Of a DNA stretch of 64,000 nucleotides, positions 36,112 to 47,897 are shown in pieces. The DNA is taken from NCBI GenBank assembly GCA_027625915.1, contig JANTQA010000030.1, forward strand, positions 124,001 to 188,000, in the 5' to 3' direction. Origin of the DNA: Anaeramoeba flamelloides. Taxonomy: Eukaryota > Metamonada > Anaeramoebidae. The notes below the pieces were generated by a model. That model searched no databases and was not told the origin of the DNA. It saw only the letters and a list, made by a program, of their open reading frames with translations. The position numbers were made by a program, and so were the translations under genes. The first letter of the stretch is position 1; the number at the start of each line of letters is the position of its first letter.

Positions 36112-39100
36112 TTAATCAATATCACGAATTAGATTTGCGAGAATTGTGTCTTTTACAGCTTCAAAAACATTTTTAACTATTTTAAAAATAAGATATAATT
36201 TGAATAAAAAGGATAAATAATATAAATAATTTCAACAATAAAATTATTTTAAAAACAAAAATATTTAAATCGAATAAAAAAAAGCAAATTATTTACTATT
36301 TGATGTATCAGTTGCACAAGTAAAATATGGATATACTTTTTTACGTTCATTTTTATATAATTTTACAAATTCTGATCGTATATATTGGCTAGCTTCTTCG
36401 GATTCATTTTCGCCCTTATATTCTTTAAAAGTAACTTTAAGATCGACACGTTTAATTTTTTCATCGAACAAATCTTTTTTATTTAAAAATAAAATAATAG
36501 AAGATTTATCGAACCAAGGCATATTACAAATCTCATCAAACAATTGTAGGGATTCTACCATTCTGTTTTGATTCTCGTCTTCATACAAGACTTGGTCATA
36601 TTGGCTAATAGCAACAACAAATATTAAGCCAGTCACATTCTATTGGATTAGAATTGTTTATTGGTTATTGATCATTATTAATTTAATCATTTAATAAAGT
36701 ATAATGAAAAAATGTTAATTTTTTAAGAATTAGAGATAAATATTTTTATCGAACATTCTACCTTTTTATAATGATATTTTCATGTAAGTTTTAACAGGTT
36801 TATAGTTATGTTTTTTTTAATTTAAAATAATGGAGTAAAATTTTAGATTTTATTCAATTCTTTTGAATTCTGGAAGTGTGAGGACACCTTAGGTTTTTAG
36901 TTAATTGTTATATGATTGGAAAATCGATTTTCCAAATAAATAGAAAACCTCAAGAAAAGCGCGGTTAGGTTGTCCAGAATTAAAAAGAATCTAGTAAAAC
37001 CTTTAATTTTTCTCTATTCTTTTGAATTCTAGAAAAGCTAGACACTCTACGGACACTTTGGTTAGGTTGTCCAGAATTAAAAAGAATCGAGTAAAATCTT
37101 TGATTTTTCTCTATTCTTTTGAATTCTAGAAAAGCTAGACACTCCACGACACTCAAATGCACCTCTTGATTCCCTAATTTGAATTAGAGATATTTTTGAG
37201 CCAAGTGAGAGAGCGAATCTGGTCAATTCTCTCAAGAATCGGATCCGCTCCATAAATTGGCAATGATTTTGTTCCAATTTGGTTCTGGTATATAATAGTT
37301 CAAAAAGAGTCAAATCGATCAGAAGGTTTGTTCAAAGAATTGGTGGTTCTATGAATCATTAGCCTGATTATTGATTAAAATTACACTTTGGTAGATTTTT
37401 GGGAAAATGATAAACAATCAGAAATAATGTTGTTAAGTGGAATTGAACCTCTGACAAGCAAAACTTGGAAAAAAAAAAAACACCAAAGATCTTTGAAGAA
37501 AATCATTCTAAATGTTCAAAAGAAGAAGGAAATATTTTCATTAATTTGTGAAAAATCAAATCACAGAAATCATAGAAATCATGGATCTAAATCTTTGATT
37601 AATTTTTTATAATTTTTATTTATCACAAGCAAATTCAGTCACTTTTTTGTTTTACTTATTCCAAATTAGTAAAACCTGTAGTGTTCAAAAAATGATAAAC
37701 TTTGAAATTAACGTAAACTAAAAAAGTTTGAAATTGAAAATTAACTTAATTTTCTATTAAAGAGTTTTAATAGGGATAAAATATAGCTTTTTCATATTTG
37801 ATAAAAAAATTTATCAACCAAAATACTTGTTTATTGTTCAAAAGAAAAACAATTCCAATTTTTTTTTGGAAAGATTAAGAAGATTTGGTTTAAATTTAGA
37901 GAAGAAAATCTTGATTCTTTAAAAAAAATAATATACTTGAAAAAAATTAAATAAAAATTAAACCTTTCTAGTAATAACACACATTTTTTTCAAAAACATT
38001 GAACAAAATAAATACTACTATTCTAAAAATAAATTACAAGTGAAAAAAAAATCGGTTTTTTGTTATTTTGTAGATTATAGAAGTTTTAATTATTAAAATC
38101 AATGTTTATACTTTTTGAAAAAAAGCAGAAAGAATTTAATGATCCAAATTATTTTTAATAATCCTGTTTTTTTAGATGAATCAACTATTGATAAATATCT
38201 AGATTATTATTATTTATTCAAACTATATTATTGAAACTACAATATTTATTAAATTTTGAGTAAAAAAATTAAAATTCAATTTCGAAATTCCTCTTTAAAA
38301 TTAAACAAAAAATGCAAATAAATTTAGAAAAATTATTGCTGTAAAAATAAAGTTAGGTGCCAAAAAAAATAAGTTTAAATATTTTTTTTAAAAATTTTAA
38401 AAGTTTAATTGTTAACATTAATAAAAATGATCAGATTCACCAGAATTTTAAAAAAAGTTAATAAGAATTCAAATAGGGGTTAAATACTTTTAATACCCCT
38501 AGAGCCTCAATTTATATTTTCTTAATTTCAATTTCATGAAGATATCCCAAAAAGAATGTCTTAAAAAGAAAATTTTTATTATAGAACTAAATCTTTATAG
38601 AAACTCAAAATGAACATTTTTCAATTTTTGACATTTTAAACGCGATTTTAAAAATATGTGTTTATTGTTTAGATATTTGAATTTTATATCAATTTCTTTG
38701 AAAATTAAATCCTTAATCTTGATATTTAAGACTATATATTTTTTAAAACAATAAAATTTTCAGGTTCTATTAAGATTTACAATTAAAGATGAAAAATTAC
38801 AAAAGTGATTATTTTCACAATTTCTTTATCTTAATAAGAATCAAATTTTTTCACAAGTACTCAAAAAATAATCCTGATTAAATATTAAGGTTCATATCTG
38901 AACCTTGGTGATTTTTGCGAGATGAATTGCACTAAAAAATGTACTTTTTACTGATTTTTGGTAAGATTTGCAATTAAAAATAAAGTATTTTGATTTTTAC
39001 GGAAATCTACTTAAATTGTATTGTTAAAATTGAAAATAAGAATTTTTAACTTAGATCCGATACTTATTAAAAGGCTTTAGTCCCCATTTGAATACTTGTT

Positions 39101-42100
39101 AACTTTTTAAAAATTCTGGTAAAATTATATAATTTTATTAATGTTAACAATGAAATTTTTCAAATTTTTTTGGTTTCATTTTGTTTTTTCACAATAGTTT
39201 ATTTCCTTTTGAATTCTTTGTGAAAGCTTTTTTAAATTTTTATGAATATTAGTATTTTCAGAATATTTTCAAAAAACATTGTATTGATGATTTAAATAAA
39301 AACATAATTTTATTTTCAACGTATTTATTCATCCAGAGAAAAAATAAAAAATTTATTTTTTACAAATTGTTTTGTGAAATTTTAAAAATAATTTCTTTGG
39401 GACTAAAAATGGAATTAATAAAAATAATTTAATATATAGAAGCCATTTCAAAAAAATTGGGGCAAATTTATTTTAAAATATATTTATTAAATCCAATCTT
39501 CAAAAAAGTATTTAAAAATAAAAAATCAGTACTCACCATTTATAGATTCTTGGTAATAATTCAATTTGTTTCTTAGTATTGTATTAAATAAAAAAAAGAT
39601 ATTAAATTTTGTGATCTTGATCTTTTCTGTTATTTTTCTCTCGAGAAAAAATATTAGAAAAAATATAAAAAATGATGCTATATTTTTCAGATCTACATCA
39701 CTTGATATATTTGATATTTTTTAAATGTGAAAATTGGTGTTTATTATTTTCTTTTTGATCGAAAAAATCATTTTCAAAACTTTTTTAATTTCAACAAATT
39801 TTTAAATAGAATTGAAAACATATAACTGTATTAGATTGTTTAAAAAATCATTTGTACCCTTTCCATATTTCCAGTTTTTTATTTAAATTGGTCGTACATT
39901 GTTTAAACCAAAAAAAGTGCTATTTTTTTTTTCATTTTTTGAGGAAATATTTCAACAAACATATTTCGAAATAAATATCATAGTCATTGATTCAATCTGT
40001 ATTAATATAAAACTTAATTTTGTATTGTCAATTAACAAATACCTCCATAACAAAAATTATTTTTTATGAAATGTAAAAAAAAATGCACCACTTTTTTGGA
40101 GATACCTTATCTATATATATATATATTCAACTTCTATTCTTTAAAAATCTTATAAACGAGATAATAAAAATAAATGAAATAAATAATAAGAAAAATGGAA
40201 TTTATTTACCTGGAAGCAATGTATCCATTTTTTTCTTTCGTTTCTTTGTCCGCCAACATCAAGAACCCTAAAAGCAATTTCATCGATTTCAAATTGTATT
40301 TCAGAAATACCTGTTGTTTTAATTCTTGAACACAGTATATCTTGATCATTTGGAACATAATCATTTCTATTAATTGTGTCTATTGTATCAAAAAAAAATT
40401 TTGAGGTGTCATTTAAATGGAATTCAGAACCTTTATTAAAAACTTTTTGAATTCCTTGATCTTCCCAAAGTGTTTTTATATTATCATAAACAGTTTCATT
40501 CCATGTTGAATTAGTTGGTGAGATTAATTTAAAATATTTTGAAGCTTGCTATAATATTATTGTTTTGATGGAGATGGGGATGGAGATGGAGATTAGGATG
40601 AAGATTAATGTGGAGATTGAGATGAAGATGTATAAAATATATATAATAAATTAAATTCAATATTATAAATTTATGAAAAATATTTATTTAAAAAACAAAT
40701 TGTAATTATTAATTCACTTTCAATTAAAGTAAATTTGAAAATTTTGAACACAGTTAAAACAGTTTTAAGAATAACGATACTAGATTTTTTATTAAATTTG
40801 AGAAAGAATTTTGATTTTAACAACTATTTTTATCATTTTTTTTTGTCTTTTCTGTTTTGTTTTGATTTCTTTTTTTTCAATTATGTTATCTGTTTTGTTC
40901 GATCTGGATTTTTTTCAATGATCAATATAAAGGTTAAAGTTGAGTTTAGTACAATTGTAAAAATTCCATATAAAATTAGTTGATGGTCCCTAACCATTTA
41001 ATCGATAAATAATTGTTGGTAAAATTTCAACAAATTTGCCATATATTTTTTGTTCTGTTCTTTTCATTATTTTGAACACACCAATTTTTTTTTTTTTCAT
41101 TTTATTTTATATTTTTTTTATTTGGTTAAAAATGGTTATATAAAAACGTTAATATTGGGAGTTTACTTGTACATGATTTAATATTATGTTTGGAAAAATA
41201 TAATAAATTAAGTGTTATTTTGCCTATTTTTGATTTTGGGGATGTCCAATTTTTTGGAATGGGAGTTATTGTAAAGTGTGAAATGAAAGAAATCATTTAA
41301 TCTGGTGATGAGAGAATTTTGAAGTGACTAAATTTGTGACTTCGAATTCAAAGAACGTATCAAATAGACGCAGTCATTAGAAGTATTTGAAATTTAATTT
41401 AGTTTTCTAATAATTTTGGAATGGAGTTTATTTTAATCGCGTTATATGTGAAGAAAATATATTTTTCTTTCAATTTGTTTCTAATTTCTCTCATTATGAA
41501 TCAAAAATATTTACATAAATTATTTTACTTAATTTGAATATCGCTTAATAGAAGATTTTTAACTTCTGGATTCGTTTGTTGTTTGGATGAATAAAAAGTT
41601 ATTTTGTTATTTTTTTTTTTTTGATTCGCATTCTTAATAAAAAAAAGCGATAAATATTTCGAATATAAATAAGAAATAAAATCTATTTATTGTATTTAAA
41701 CTAAAATTCAAAATTTTTTGAACAGTTAAAATGGCTAAAAGAATAACAATATTTGACAATTTCATTCAAATTGGTAATAATTTAAATTTTTATAAAATAT
41801 GAAAACCATTTTTTAATCTTTTAGTTTTTGTTTTCATTTCATTGTTTGAATTACCTAATTTGCTTCGTTGGATCAAAAGTTTTCTTTACAATTATTAATT
41901 TTAAGGTTATAGTTAAGTTCTTTAAATATTGAAAAAACTCTAATAAAAATAGTTAATGATATCTAACTTTTGATCGATCAATCATTATTAATTAAATTTT
42001 TGCAAATTTACCAATATACTTTTTGTTGTGCTCAATACAAAATTAGTGGCACACTCATTATTGATTTTGATTGATAATTATTTTATTTATTGTTTTGTGG

Positions 42101-45100
42101 GTATTGTAATTTATAAATAATTGTTAACATTTCAATTAGCCAGTATTTCTAATTTGGTATTTCTTATATAATGTATTTAAGAAGGCTTTTTTTTTCACAA
42201 AAATGCATTTTTGTGTGTAAAAAAATTGTGAATTGGTGTAATTTTTACGAATTCCAGCAAATATCCGTTTCAAAATGTTTCAATAATGCGAAATTATGTT
42301 ACAATTTACAAATCGATTGTGAAATTATTCAGACCAAAGTCAATAAAAAAATGTAAAATATTTTTGGTTGTTTCAAACACTATGTTATATAGCCATTTTA
42401 AATCTGTTTTTACCTCGGTTCAGTTCATTTTTGAAGAATTGGAAAAATTAGTTAAACTTTCTTTAAAAACATTTCAACTCATATATTTGTTGATAGTGGT
42501 TTTTGTCTCAAATCTTCTCTAAGTGTGTTTTTATCATTAAAGATCCTTTACAAAAAGGAAATTCTTTTTAAATTTTTTTCAATATAGTGATTAAAAAAAA
42601 ATTCCATGCCCAAAGTTTAATCCGTGTTTCAAAATAAAATACATGTTTTTTTTTTTTTCTTGTTTCAATGAAGCACATCTAATTCGCTTCCCAATGGTAC
42701 ACCTATAGTAAAAATTAATTTTGAAGGTAAACTCATTGATTTTTTAAGTGGCTTTTTAAATTAGGAATTAAATTTGTTCCAAAATTGTTAGTAATTCTTT
42801 CCAATTTTTATGAAATTTTTTGTTTTTTTGAATTGATAATAAAAACATTTCGTCTCAAAAATTAACTTATTTTTTGAGAAATATTTTCCCATTTGATCCT
42901 TCATTTTTAGAATTTCTTTTGAATAATAGAACTTTAAGAAATCAATACCATATTTGCTTTTTGTTTATTGTCAGTTTATTTGATTGATTTAAAGTATAGG
43001 TCTTCTATAAAATAGAAACAAGCTTTTTATTTTGAAACACGGATTAAACTTTTCTACATGGATTATTTTGACAACAGTATGTTTTTTGGAAAAAAAGCGA
43101 AAATGGGGAAAAAGTAAAACAAGTTTTTAGAATTGTAAACATTAAGAGAAATAACAGAAATTATAATAACTTTTAAAGTAATTTCAATTAAATTAGAAAA
43201 AGAAATAAATTAACTACAAAGTGTAATTCAACATTTTATCATCAATGTCCAAAAAAACTTAAGCCTGGTGTCAAAAAGCTGTACATCACTACTTGGTGAT
43301 TCTGAACATTAACGATGTTATATATGAATATTATTTTTCTTAAAACTTATTAGGAATGCGTGAAAAAATCATCAGTATTTAAAAACAAATTTTTCTCCAA
43401 GTTTCTGAAAATTCTACCAAATTTTAAACAAGTAATTTATGTTATTTATTAAAAATAAATTCTTCTCAATTAGCTTTATATGGTTTTGTTGATTATTTGA
43501 TAAGACATGCTTATTTAGAAATGTGATCTTTTTTGTTTGTTATTCAAAAAAGAAAATATTTGTCCAATATAGATCTTCACATTTCTATTTTTTTGTTTTT
43601 TTCCATGATTAATTTCAGTTACTAACAGGAGCACATTACATGACTCAAAACGCAATTCAAGAAATATAAAAATTTAATAAAAAAAAATGTTCAAAAAATT
43701 GAAATTTTGTAAGCTTCCAACTCTGATTTACTTTTATTCTTGACCTAAAAGAGTAAAGAATGGTATTTTGATTTCAAAGTTTCAATATCACCTGTGTCAC
43801 TCAAAAAATATTTTTTTCAGTGCAGTTTGTTAAATAACCCGTGTTCACTTTTTTTTTTTTTGTTTTTGAAAATTATATGTGTTGTTTTTTAAATATCTGT
43901 TGTTTTTTAAATAACTGTTGTTTTTTTTTTTGAAATGGTTTTCTTTTTTTCTTTAGCTTTGGTTTTTGGTTTTATTTTGTGTTTATTAAAAAATACAGTT
44001 CAGTATAACTATACTTTGAAATCAAACAATATTTACAATAGATCATATTATCTAGGTGTTTTTCTACAACCTTCAAGGCCAATCTCCTAATAAAAGAGAT
44101 CTAATTCAACCTATTTAAACAAATCATCACCAAAATCCACAACAATAAAATCTTTTCAATTTGAATAAATACAAAAAAAAAAATAAAAAGGATAAAAAGA
44201 GTTTCTTAAAAACTTTTTTACTGATATCTCAACATGAGTAAAAATGAGATATAAATTGTTCAAAGTTTTTTTAAAAAAAAAATGATTAAAAAAATTTCAT
44301 TTCATTTTCCTTTTTTCATTTAGTCAATCGTCTTCAAATCATGTCTTGTAAATTGTAACTTTATTTATTTATTTCGTTCTTTTTTTTTTTTTTGGATGAG
44401 ATAAGATTCCTTAGTAAAGCAATATTTCACATTGAAAAAAAAGCTAATTAACCGATATTTTATTCTGATTAAAATTCGAAAAGAACACACCCAAGGACCA
44501 AACTATTTAAAAATCAATTCATTTTCAACAATTTTCAGAATGAGAGCAAATTAAATCCCTTATAAGATCAGTTTTCATTTATTATATCAAGATCTTTCTA
44601 TTTTTCAATCAATTAGCAGAAATAATATTTTTGAAAACTTTGAAAAAAAAATATCTTTTATGGCTTCTGAGAATGATAATACTATTGTCAAGACATACTT
44701 CACTGTTAAAAATAAACACACTCTTGAAAACTTTTTATTTCAACAAGAGATAAAAATTGAAAACAATATCAAAAAAGTTGGAAAACAACACTTAAAAAAA
44801 CTTTTTTGAAAAAACCAGAGTAAATTTTTGAAAAAAAATATTTATTGAAGCCAACAGGGCTATTGAACAAACTGTAATTTTCTTAGAATTACTGGTATTT
44901 GAATTTTAAATGGGAAAATATTTTCAATTCCTTTTCCTTATTTATCCTTTTCCTTTACAAACAGAGTTTCCCTACAGAAGTAGGTTGTAAATTGGAGACT
45001 TTTTTACAAAAGAAAATTGAAAATCAAGCGAAAAAATTTCACATTTGTAATCCAAATACCTGTAAATTTTTCAAAATTGGTGAAAGGTACCTCATTGATT

Positions 45101-46062
45101 CAAAATTGATCTTTCTTTTCATTTTGACGTTATTATAATTCCTGCCATTTCTCTTAAAGTTTTCAATTCTAAAAACTTGGTTTTACTTTTTTTCCCAGTT
45201 TCACTTTTTTTTCAGAACAGAAATGTTATTTTGAAAAAGTGTTTTTACTAAAAAATCAACAAAACAGGTTTTCACAAAACTGGGAGTTTGCATTCAAGAG
45301 ACGAAAAAAAATTCCATTTGTTTGTAACTTTTGATTTTGTCAGGCAAGATCGAATTCAAAAAGTGTTGTGTTTTCAGTTTTAAAATTATTTTAACTTGAT
45401 GTTTAAAAAAAGTATCGAAAAAAAACAAACAAACAGAAAAAAAAATAAAAAGAAAAAAGGGGCTTGAATCAATTTACAAGATTTGTTTTGTTTGAATACT
45501 CGACACCAAATTTGTCCATTGCAAAAACTAAAGCCTTCATGTTCTGAACAACGTTAAACCTAATTTTGTCAACAAAGTCCTCTCTTTCCTCCTGATCAAA
45601 ATCCAATCCATTAATAAGCCTCATTTGTTTGACGACAGTTGACTTTCCAGAATCACCAGGTCCTTTGAAGAAAAAGATGATCGGTTAAGTGTTTTTTTAT
45701 TATTTTGTTTTGTTATATTGTATTTTAGTTTATTTGTGGAATAGTGGTGTTGTAAAATTAGATTGGAGCAATAAAGCAAAACAACATAACAAAATTTAAA
45801 ATTGTTTTAAAAAAGGAAAAAAATTTACCAAGTAAAAGGATTTTGATTTCATTGTCAATAAACACCTTGAGGTTTTTAAGCCTTTTTTCAATTAATTTTG
45901 AATTTGAATGTTCTTTTTCAGCTTTTTTTCCGCAGTTGCCTTTTGCGTGTATTTAAAACGAAGAAGGTTGTAAGTGGTATTAGTTTATTTTCAAAAATTT
46001 GTGTTTGTGTTTGTGTTTTTGTTTGTGTGGTTAAGAATGAGTCAAGAGGAAAACTTACCCAT
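36112..46062 (-). CDS. Heterotrimeric G-protein alpha subunit (six exons, 348 aa)
   Basis: GTP-binding switch at the plasma membrane that couples seven-helix receptors to effectors. Exons on the minus strand: 46062-46059 (ATGG only), 45939-45829, 45662-45478, 40548-40210, 36639-36297 and 36176-36112; all junctions are GT-AG and in phase, giving 348 residues, the family length. The N-terminus MGNC offers Gly2 for myristoylation and Cys4 for palmitoylation. P-loop GPGDSGKS is at 39-46, the switch arginine RIKTTGI (Arg175), DVGGQR with catalytic Gln201, NKKD at 266-269 and TCATDT at 320-325. The C-terminus LIRDID lacks the pertussis-toxin cysteine. All catalytic residues are present, so it should be active. 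The P-loop has Pro and Asp where GAGESGKS is commonest. The split ATGG start exon rests on its perfect donor GTAAGT. Confidence 0.95.
36833..37160. repeat. Palindrome cluster 7 with 97-bp tandem duplication
   Basis: Two near-identical 97-bp units start at 36963 and 37060 (GGTTAGGTTGTCCAGAATTA...TAGACACTCYACG). Each is a palindrome with arms CCAGAATTAAAAAGAATC and ATTCTTTTGAATTCTAGA. To the left is a partial module and a TTGGAAAATCGATTTTCCAA palindrome with AGAAAACCTCAAGAAAA. The duplication looks recent. The overlapping minus-strand frames (36980-37162, 37077-37313) are by-products of the repeat. Confidence 0.75.
38340..39185. mobile_element. About 0.85-kb element with ~110-bp inverted arms
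   Basis: The left arm (38395-38505) reads TTGTTAACATTAATAAAA, CCAGAATTTTAAAAAAAGTT, AAGAATTCAAATAGGGG and TACTTTTAATA. The right arm (39055-39155) is its inverse: TATTAAAAGG, CCCCATTTGAATACTTG, TTTTTAAAAATTCTGG, TTTTATTAATGTTAACAA. The interior is non-coding. Outer ends are approximate. Confidence 0.6.
39425..40085 (+). repeat. Dispersed repeat, inverted copy of 2740-3370
   Basis: Plus-strand copy of the repeat near the left edge, including GGGGCAAATTTATTTTAAAA, ACCATTTATAGATTCTTGG, TGGTCGTACATTGTTTAAAC and TTTTATGAAATGTAAAAAA. It ends about 125 bases from the G alpha exon 4 donor. Confidence 0.65.
40567..40630 (+). repeat. Degenerate GATGGA/GATGAA minisatellite
   Basis: About ten hexamer-like units GATGGA, GATGGG, GATTAG, GATGAA. 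It sits on the minus-strand pyrimidine side, about 17 bases upstream of the exon 4 acceptor (AG at 40550-40549), so in the transcript it forms a long CATCTC-rich tract directly before the acceptor. Confidence 0.8.
40735..41080 (+). repeat. 0.34-kb repeat, copy A
   Basis: Matches 41700-42045 in the same orientation: AACA(C)AGTTAAAA, AAGAATAACRATA, TAAGGTTAWAGTT, AGTTRATGRT and TCGATMAATMATT. A third, inverted copy lies in the Rho-GEF gene at 62185-62530. The frame 40735-40983 is repeat noise. Confidence 0.6.
41270..41420 (+). repeat. Short interspersed repeat (SINE-like), copy 2
   Basis: GAGAGAATTTTGAAGTGACT, AAATTTGTGACTTCGAATTC, GACGCAGTCATTAGAAGTAT and AATTTAGTTTTCTAAT match copy 1 at 7885 closely. 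Upstream AATCATTTAATCTGG resembles the head of the insertion at 18109-18272. Confidence 0.65.
41700..42045 (+). repeat. 0.34-kb repeat, copy B
   Basis: Second copy of the 40735-41080 repeat, with TGAACAGTTAAAATGGCTAA, AAGAATAACAATATTTGACA, TTGGATCAAAAGTTTTC and TTTTGATCGATCAATCATTA. A SINE-like copy lies between the two. Confidence 0.6.
42603..43062. mobile_element. 460-bp TIR element with AAGTTTAATCCGTGTTTC ends
   Basis: The left end TCCATGCCCAAAGTTTAATC / CGTGTTTCAAAATAAAA is mirrored at the right end by TTTTATTTTGAAACACGG / ATTAAACTTTTCTACATGGA, an inverted repeat of about 37 bases with few mismatches. The interior is non-coding. It abuts the 2.1-kb element starting at 43088. Confidence 0.7.
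43088..45213 (+). mobile_element. 2.1-kb TIR element inside the G alpha intron, with coding-like interior
   Basis: The left end GGAAAAAAAGCGAAAATGGG, AAAGTAAAACAAGTTTTTAG, AATTGTAAAC is mirrored by the right end (read in reverse) GAAAAAAAAGTGAAACTGGG, AAAGTAAAACCAAGTTTTTAG, AATTGAAAAC, an inverted repeat of about 55 bases. The ends resemble those of the 411-bp element at 29929, so this may be a larger family member. A repeat block shared with 1790-1945 lies at 43660-43830. Coding-like pieces (44659-45110) are described separately. No transposase motif was recognised. Confidence 0.6.
44659..45110 (+). pseudogene. Coding-like sequence of unknown family within the 2.1-kb TIR element
   Basis: From ATG at 44659 the sequence reads MASENDNTIVKTYFTVKNKH, with mixed composition. 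Further on are IEANRAIEQTVIFLELL and FPTEVGCKLETFLQKKIENQ, followed by a His/Cys-bearing segment FHICNPNTCKFFKIGER near 45040-45085. Base composition is clearly less AT-rich than the surroundings. I recognise no transposase, integrase or capsid motif. The pieces do not form one intact frame, so it looks broken. It could be cargo of the mobile element or a nested gene remnant. Confidence 0.35.
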
Positions 46063-47897
46063 AGAAGTTTAAAGATTGAAAATTGGGATTAATATGAAAA
46101 ACAAAGAAAGTTTGAAAAGATTTGGCAAATCTGTTTTTGAAATAATAAGGAAAGAAATGAAAACAAATAATTTTTAAAAAATGAGAAATTGTATTGATTT
46201 TTTGATCTTAAATTTTATTTACCTTTACAGAGAGGAGAACTTTATCAGAATATAGCTACTTTGAATTTAAAAATTAAAATTAATTGTTTCAAGAAAGTTT
46301 TTGACCAATTATTTTTCTTCACTTTTTAGTGAGTCATACTTTTGTATTATTTTGCACAAAATTACAACAAAAAAATATTTTGATTTATTCTGAGGGTGAT
46401 TTGGCTAATATTTTAAATTTTTAGAGGCAAAAAATATTACTCCTTTTTTGTTTCTTATGATGAAATAATAAAAAGAAATTATTTCGGTTAATTATCTCAT
46501 TTTAATGAACGATTTACGTTTAGAGAGATAAACAAGTACAAATGGTGTTTATCTTTTTCAAATTTATTTCTTAAAACAAACCTTTCTTGTCACACAATTA
46601 TGAAATTAATTTTTTTTACTTCGGTTATAGAATTAATTAAAAACAGAAATAAATAATCTGATCTATAAATTAGTTGAGAGTGAATCAAGTTTTAGTAGAC
46701 GACCATACATAACCTGACTTATTTGATGAGAAAAGAACATCAATAAAAACGACTCAATCAAAATTCCGATGTTTCTTTACAAACTTAAAAACGACAATAA
46801 ACCATTCCCAATTTTATTGTATATTTTAGACTGTATCACCATCCTTAGGAATTTTTCTTTTTTAAAAATCAAAAGGCAAAGAAAGTTGAATCAAAATTTT
46901 GATATCTTCTTTTTTCTAAAATGAAAAGATTTATATTTGAAAATTTTATGAAATTTAAAATTTAAATCACAATTAAAAATAAGTGAAATAGGAAAAAAAA
47001 AATCAAAGACGGTTTTTAATTGGGAACCTTAATCTAACCTGAAAACAAAAAGTAAAGTCAACAAAAGAAGAAACAAATTAACTTCAAAGTATAAAGTTAA
47101 ATAATAAATGAACCCCTAAAAAAAAATTTAGATCTTATTTAAGGGCTATGTTTCAGATTTGTCAAATTGTCTCAACACCTTTTGATACAGTATCATTTAA
47201 AATGTGAAAGAAATGATCCTCAAAATATTCTCAAAATAGGATCAAAAAAGTATTTCTGGATAATTTTTTTAATGAAAAATTCAGAAAAAAATTTGAGATA
47301 TCTCAACTTGAACATATTTATCAAGTAATGAAATAATTAAAAATAAAAATAATCGAGGTTTTCTAGCTGAAAAAATGACGATCATTTCAAAAATCTTCTA
47401 TAAACAACTCTAACTTTAAAAGATCACATTTTTCTGCTTTTTGATCATTGAGTTACATGGATTGTTCCATTGTTGCCATAAATCGGATTACAGCCCCCAA
47501 AAGAGTTGTGGGTTTCTCTTATTTTTTTAGATTTTGTGTTGATTCTTTTTATTTTTTCAAAAATTAAAGTTCTCAACAACTCCTGTGGGATGGTATTTAC
47601 CCAATTTGTTTTTTGAACAGAAACGATCCTAACAAACATACAAAACCTCTTTTTTATTTTTGTATAAAATTTGTTTGTCTTGTTTCTTTCAAAAAATATT
47701 TGAGTAAATACTATCCTATATGAGCGGTTGGGATATTTTTTCGGGGAAATTGGATCGAATGATCTAATATAAATTAAATTTAAAAAAATTAGTTAGTTTT
47801 TGTATATTTATAAAAAAGATATTAAACTTATTCGAAAAAAAAATAATCTTTTTAGATATTGGTATTTTTGTGGAGTAAATCCAAGAAAAAACCCATT

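Larger units (their letters stand above)
36640..40209 (-). other. 3.6-kb intron 4 of the G alpha gene
   Basis: Lies between the DVGGQR exon and the NKKD exon. It contains palindrome cluster 7 (36833-37160), a stretch with a tRNA-like T-arm that I reject (37388-37612), an inverted-repeat element (38340-39185) and one arm of the 2740-3370 repeat pair (39425-40085). The frames within it are noise. Confidence 0.75.
40549..45477 (-). other. 4.9-kb intron 3 of the G alpha gene
   Basis: Lies between the P-loop exon and the helical-domain exon. It holds a degenerate GATGGA minisatellite (40567-40630), two tandem copies of a 0.34-kb repeat (40735-41080, 41700-42045), a SINE-like copy (41270-41420), a TIR element (42603-43062) and a 2.1-kb TIR element (43088-45213). 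No in-phase G alpha exon is missing, because flanking exons join exactly. Confidence 0.75.

Noticed and set aside
37388-37612. Possible tRNA: minus strand contains AGAGGTTCAATTCCACT, a T-arm-like stretch
   Set aside because: The T stem has a mismatch, and no matching acceptor 5' strand, D arm or anticodon arm lies within the expected distance, even allowing for an intron.
46000-46030. GTGTTT repeat as a possible telomere-like array
   Set aside because: Only about five imperfect units within intron 1 of the G alpha gene; simple microsatellite.
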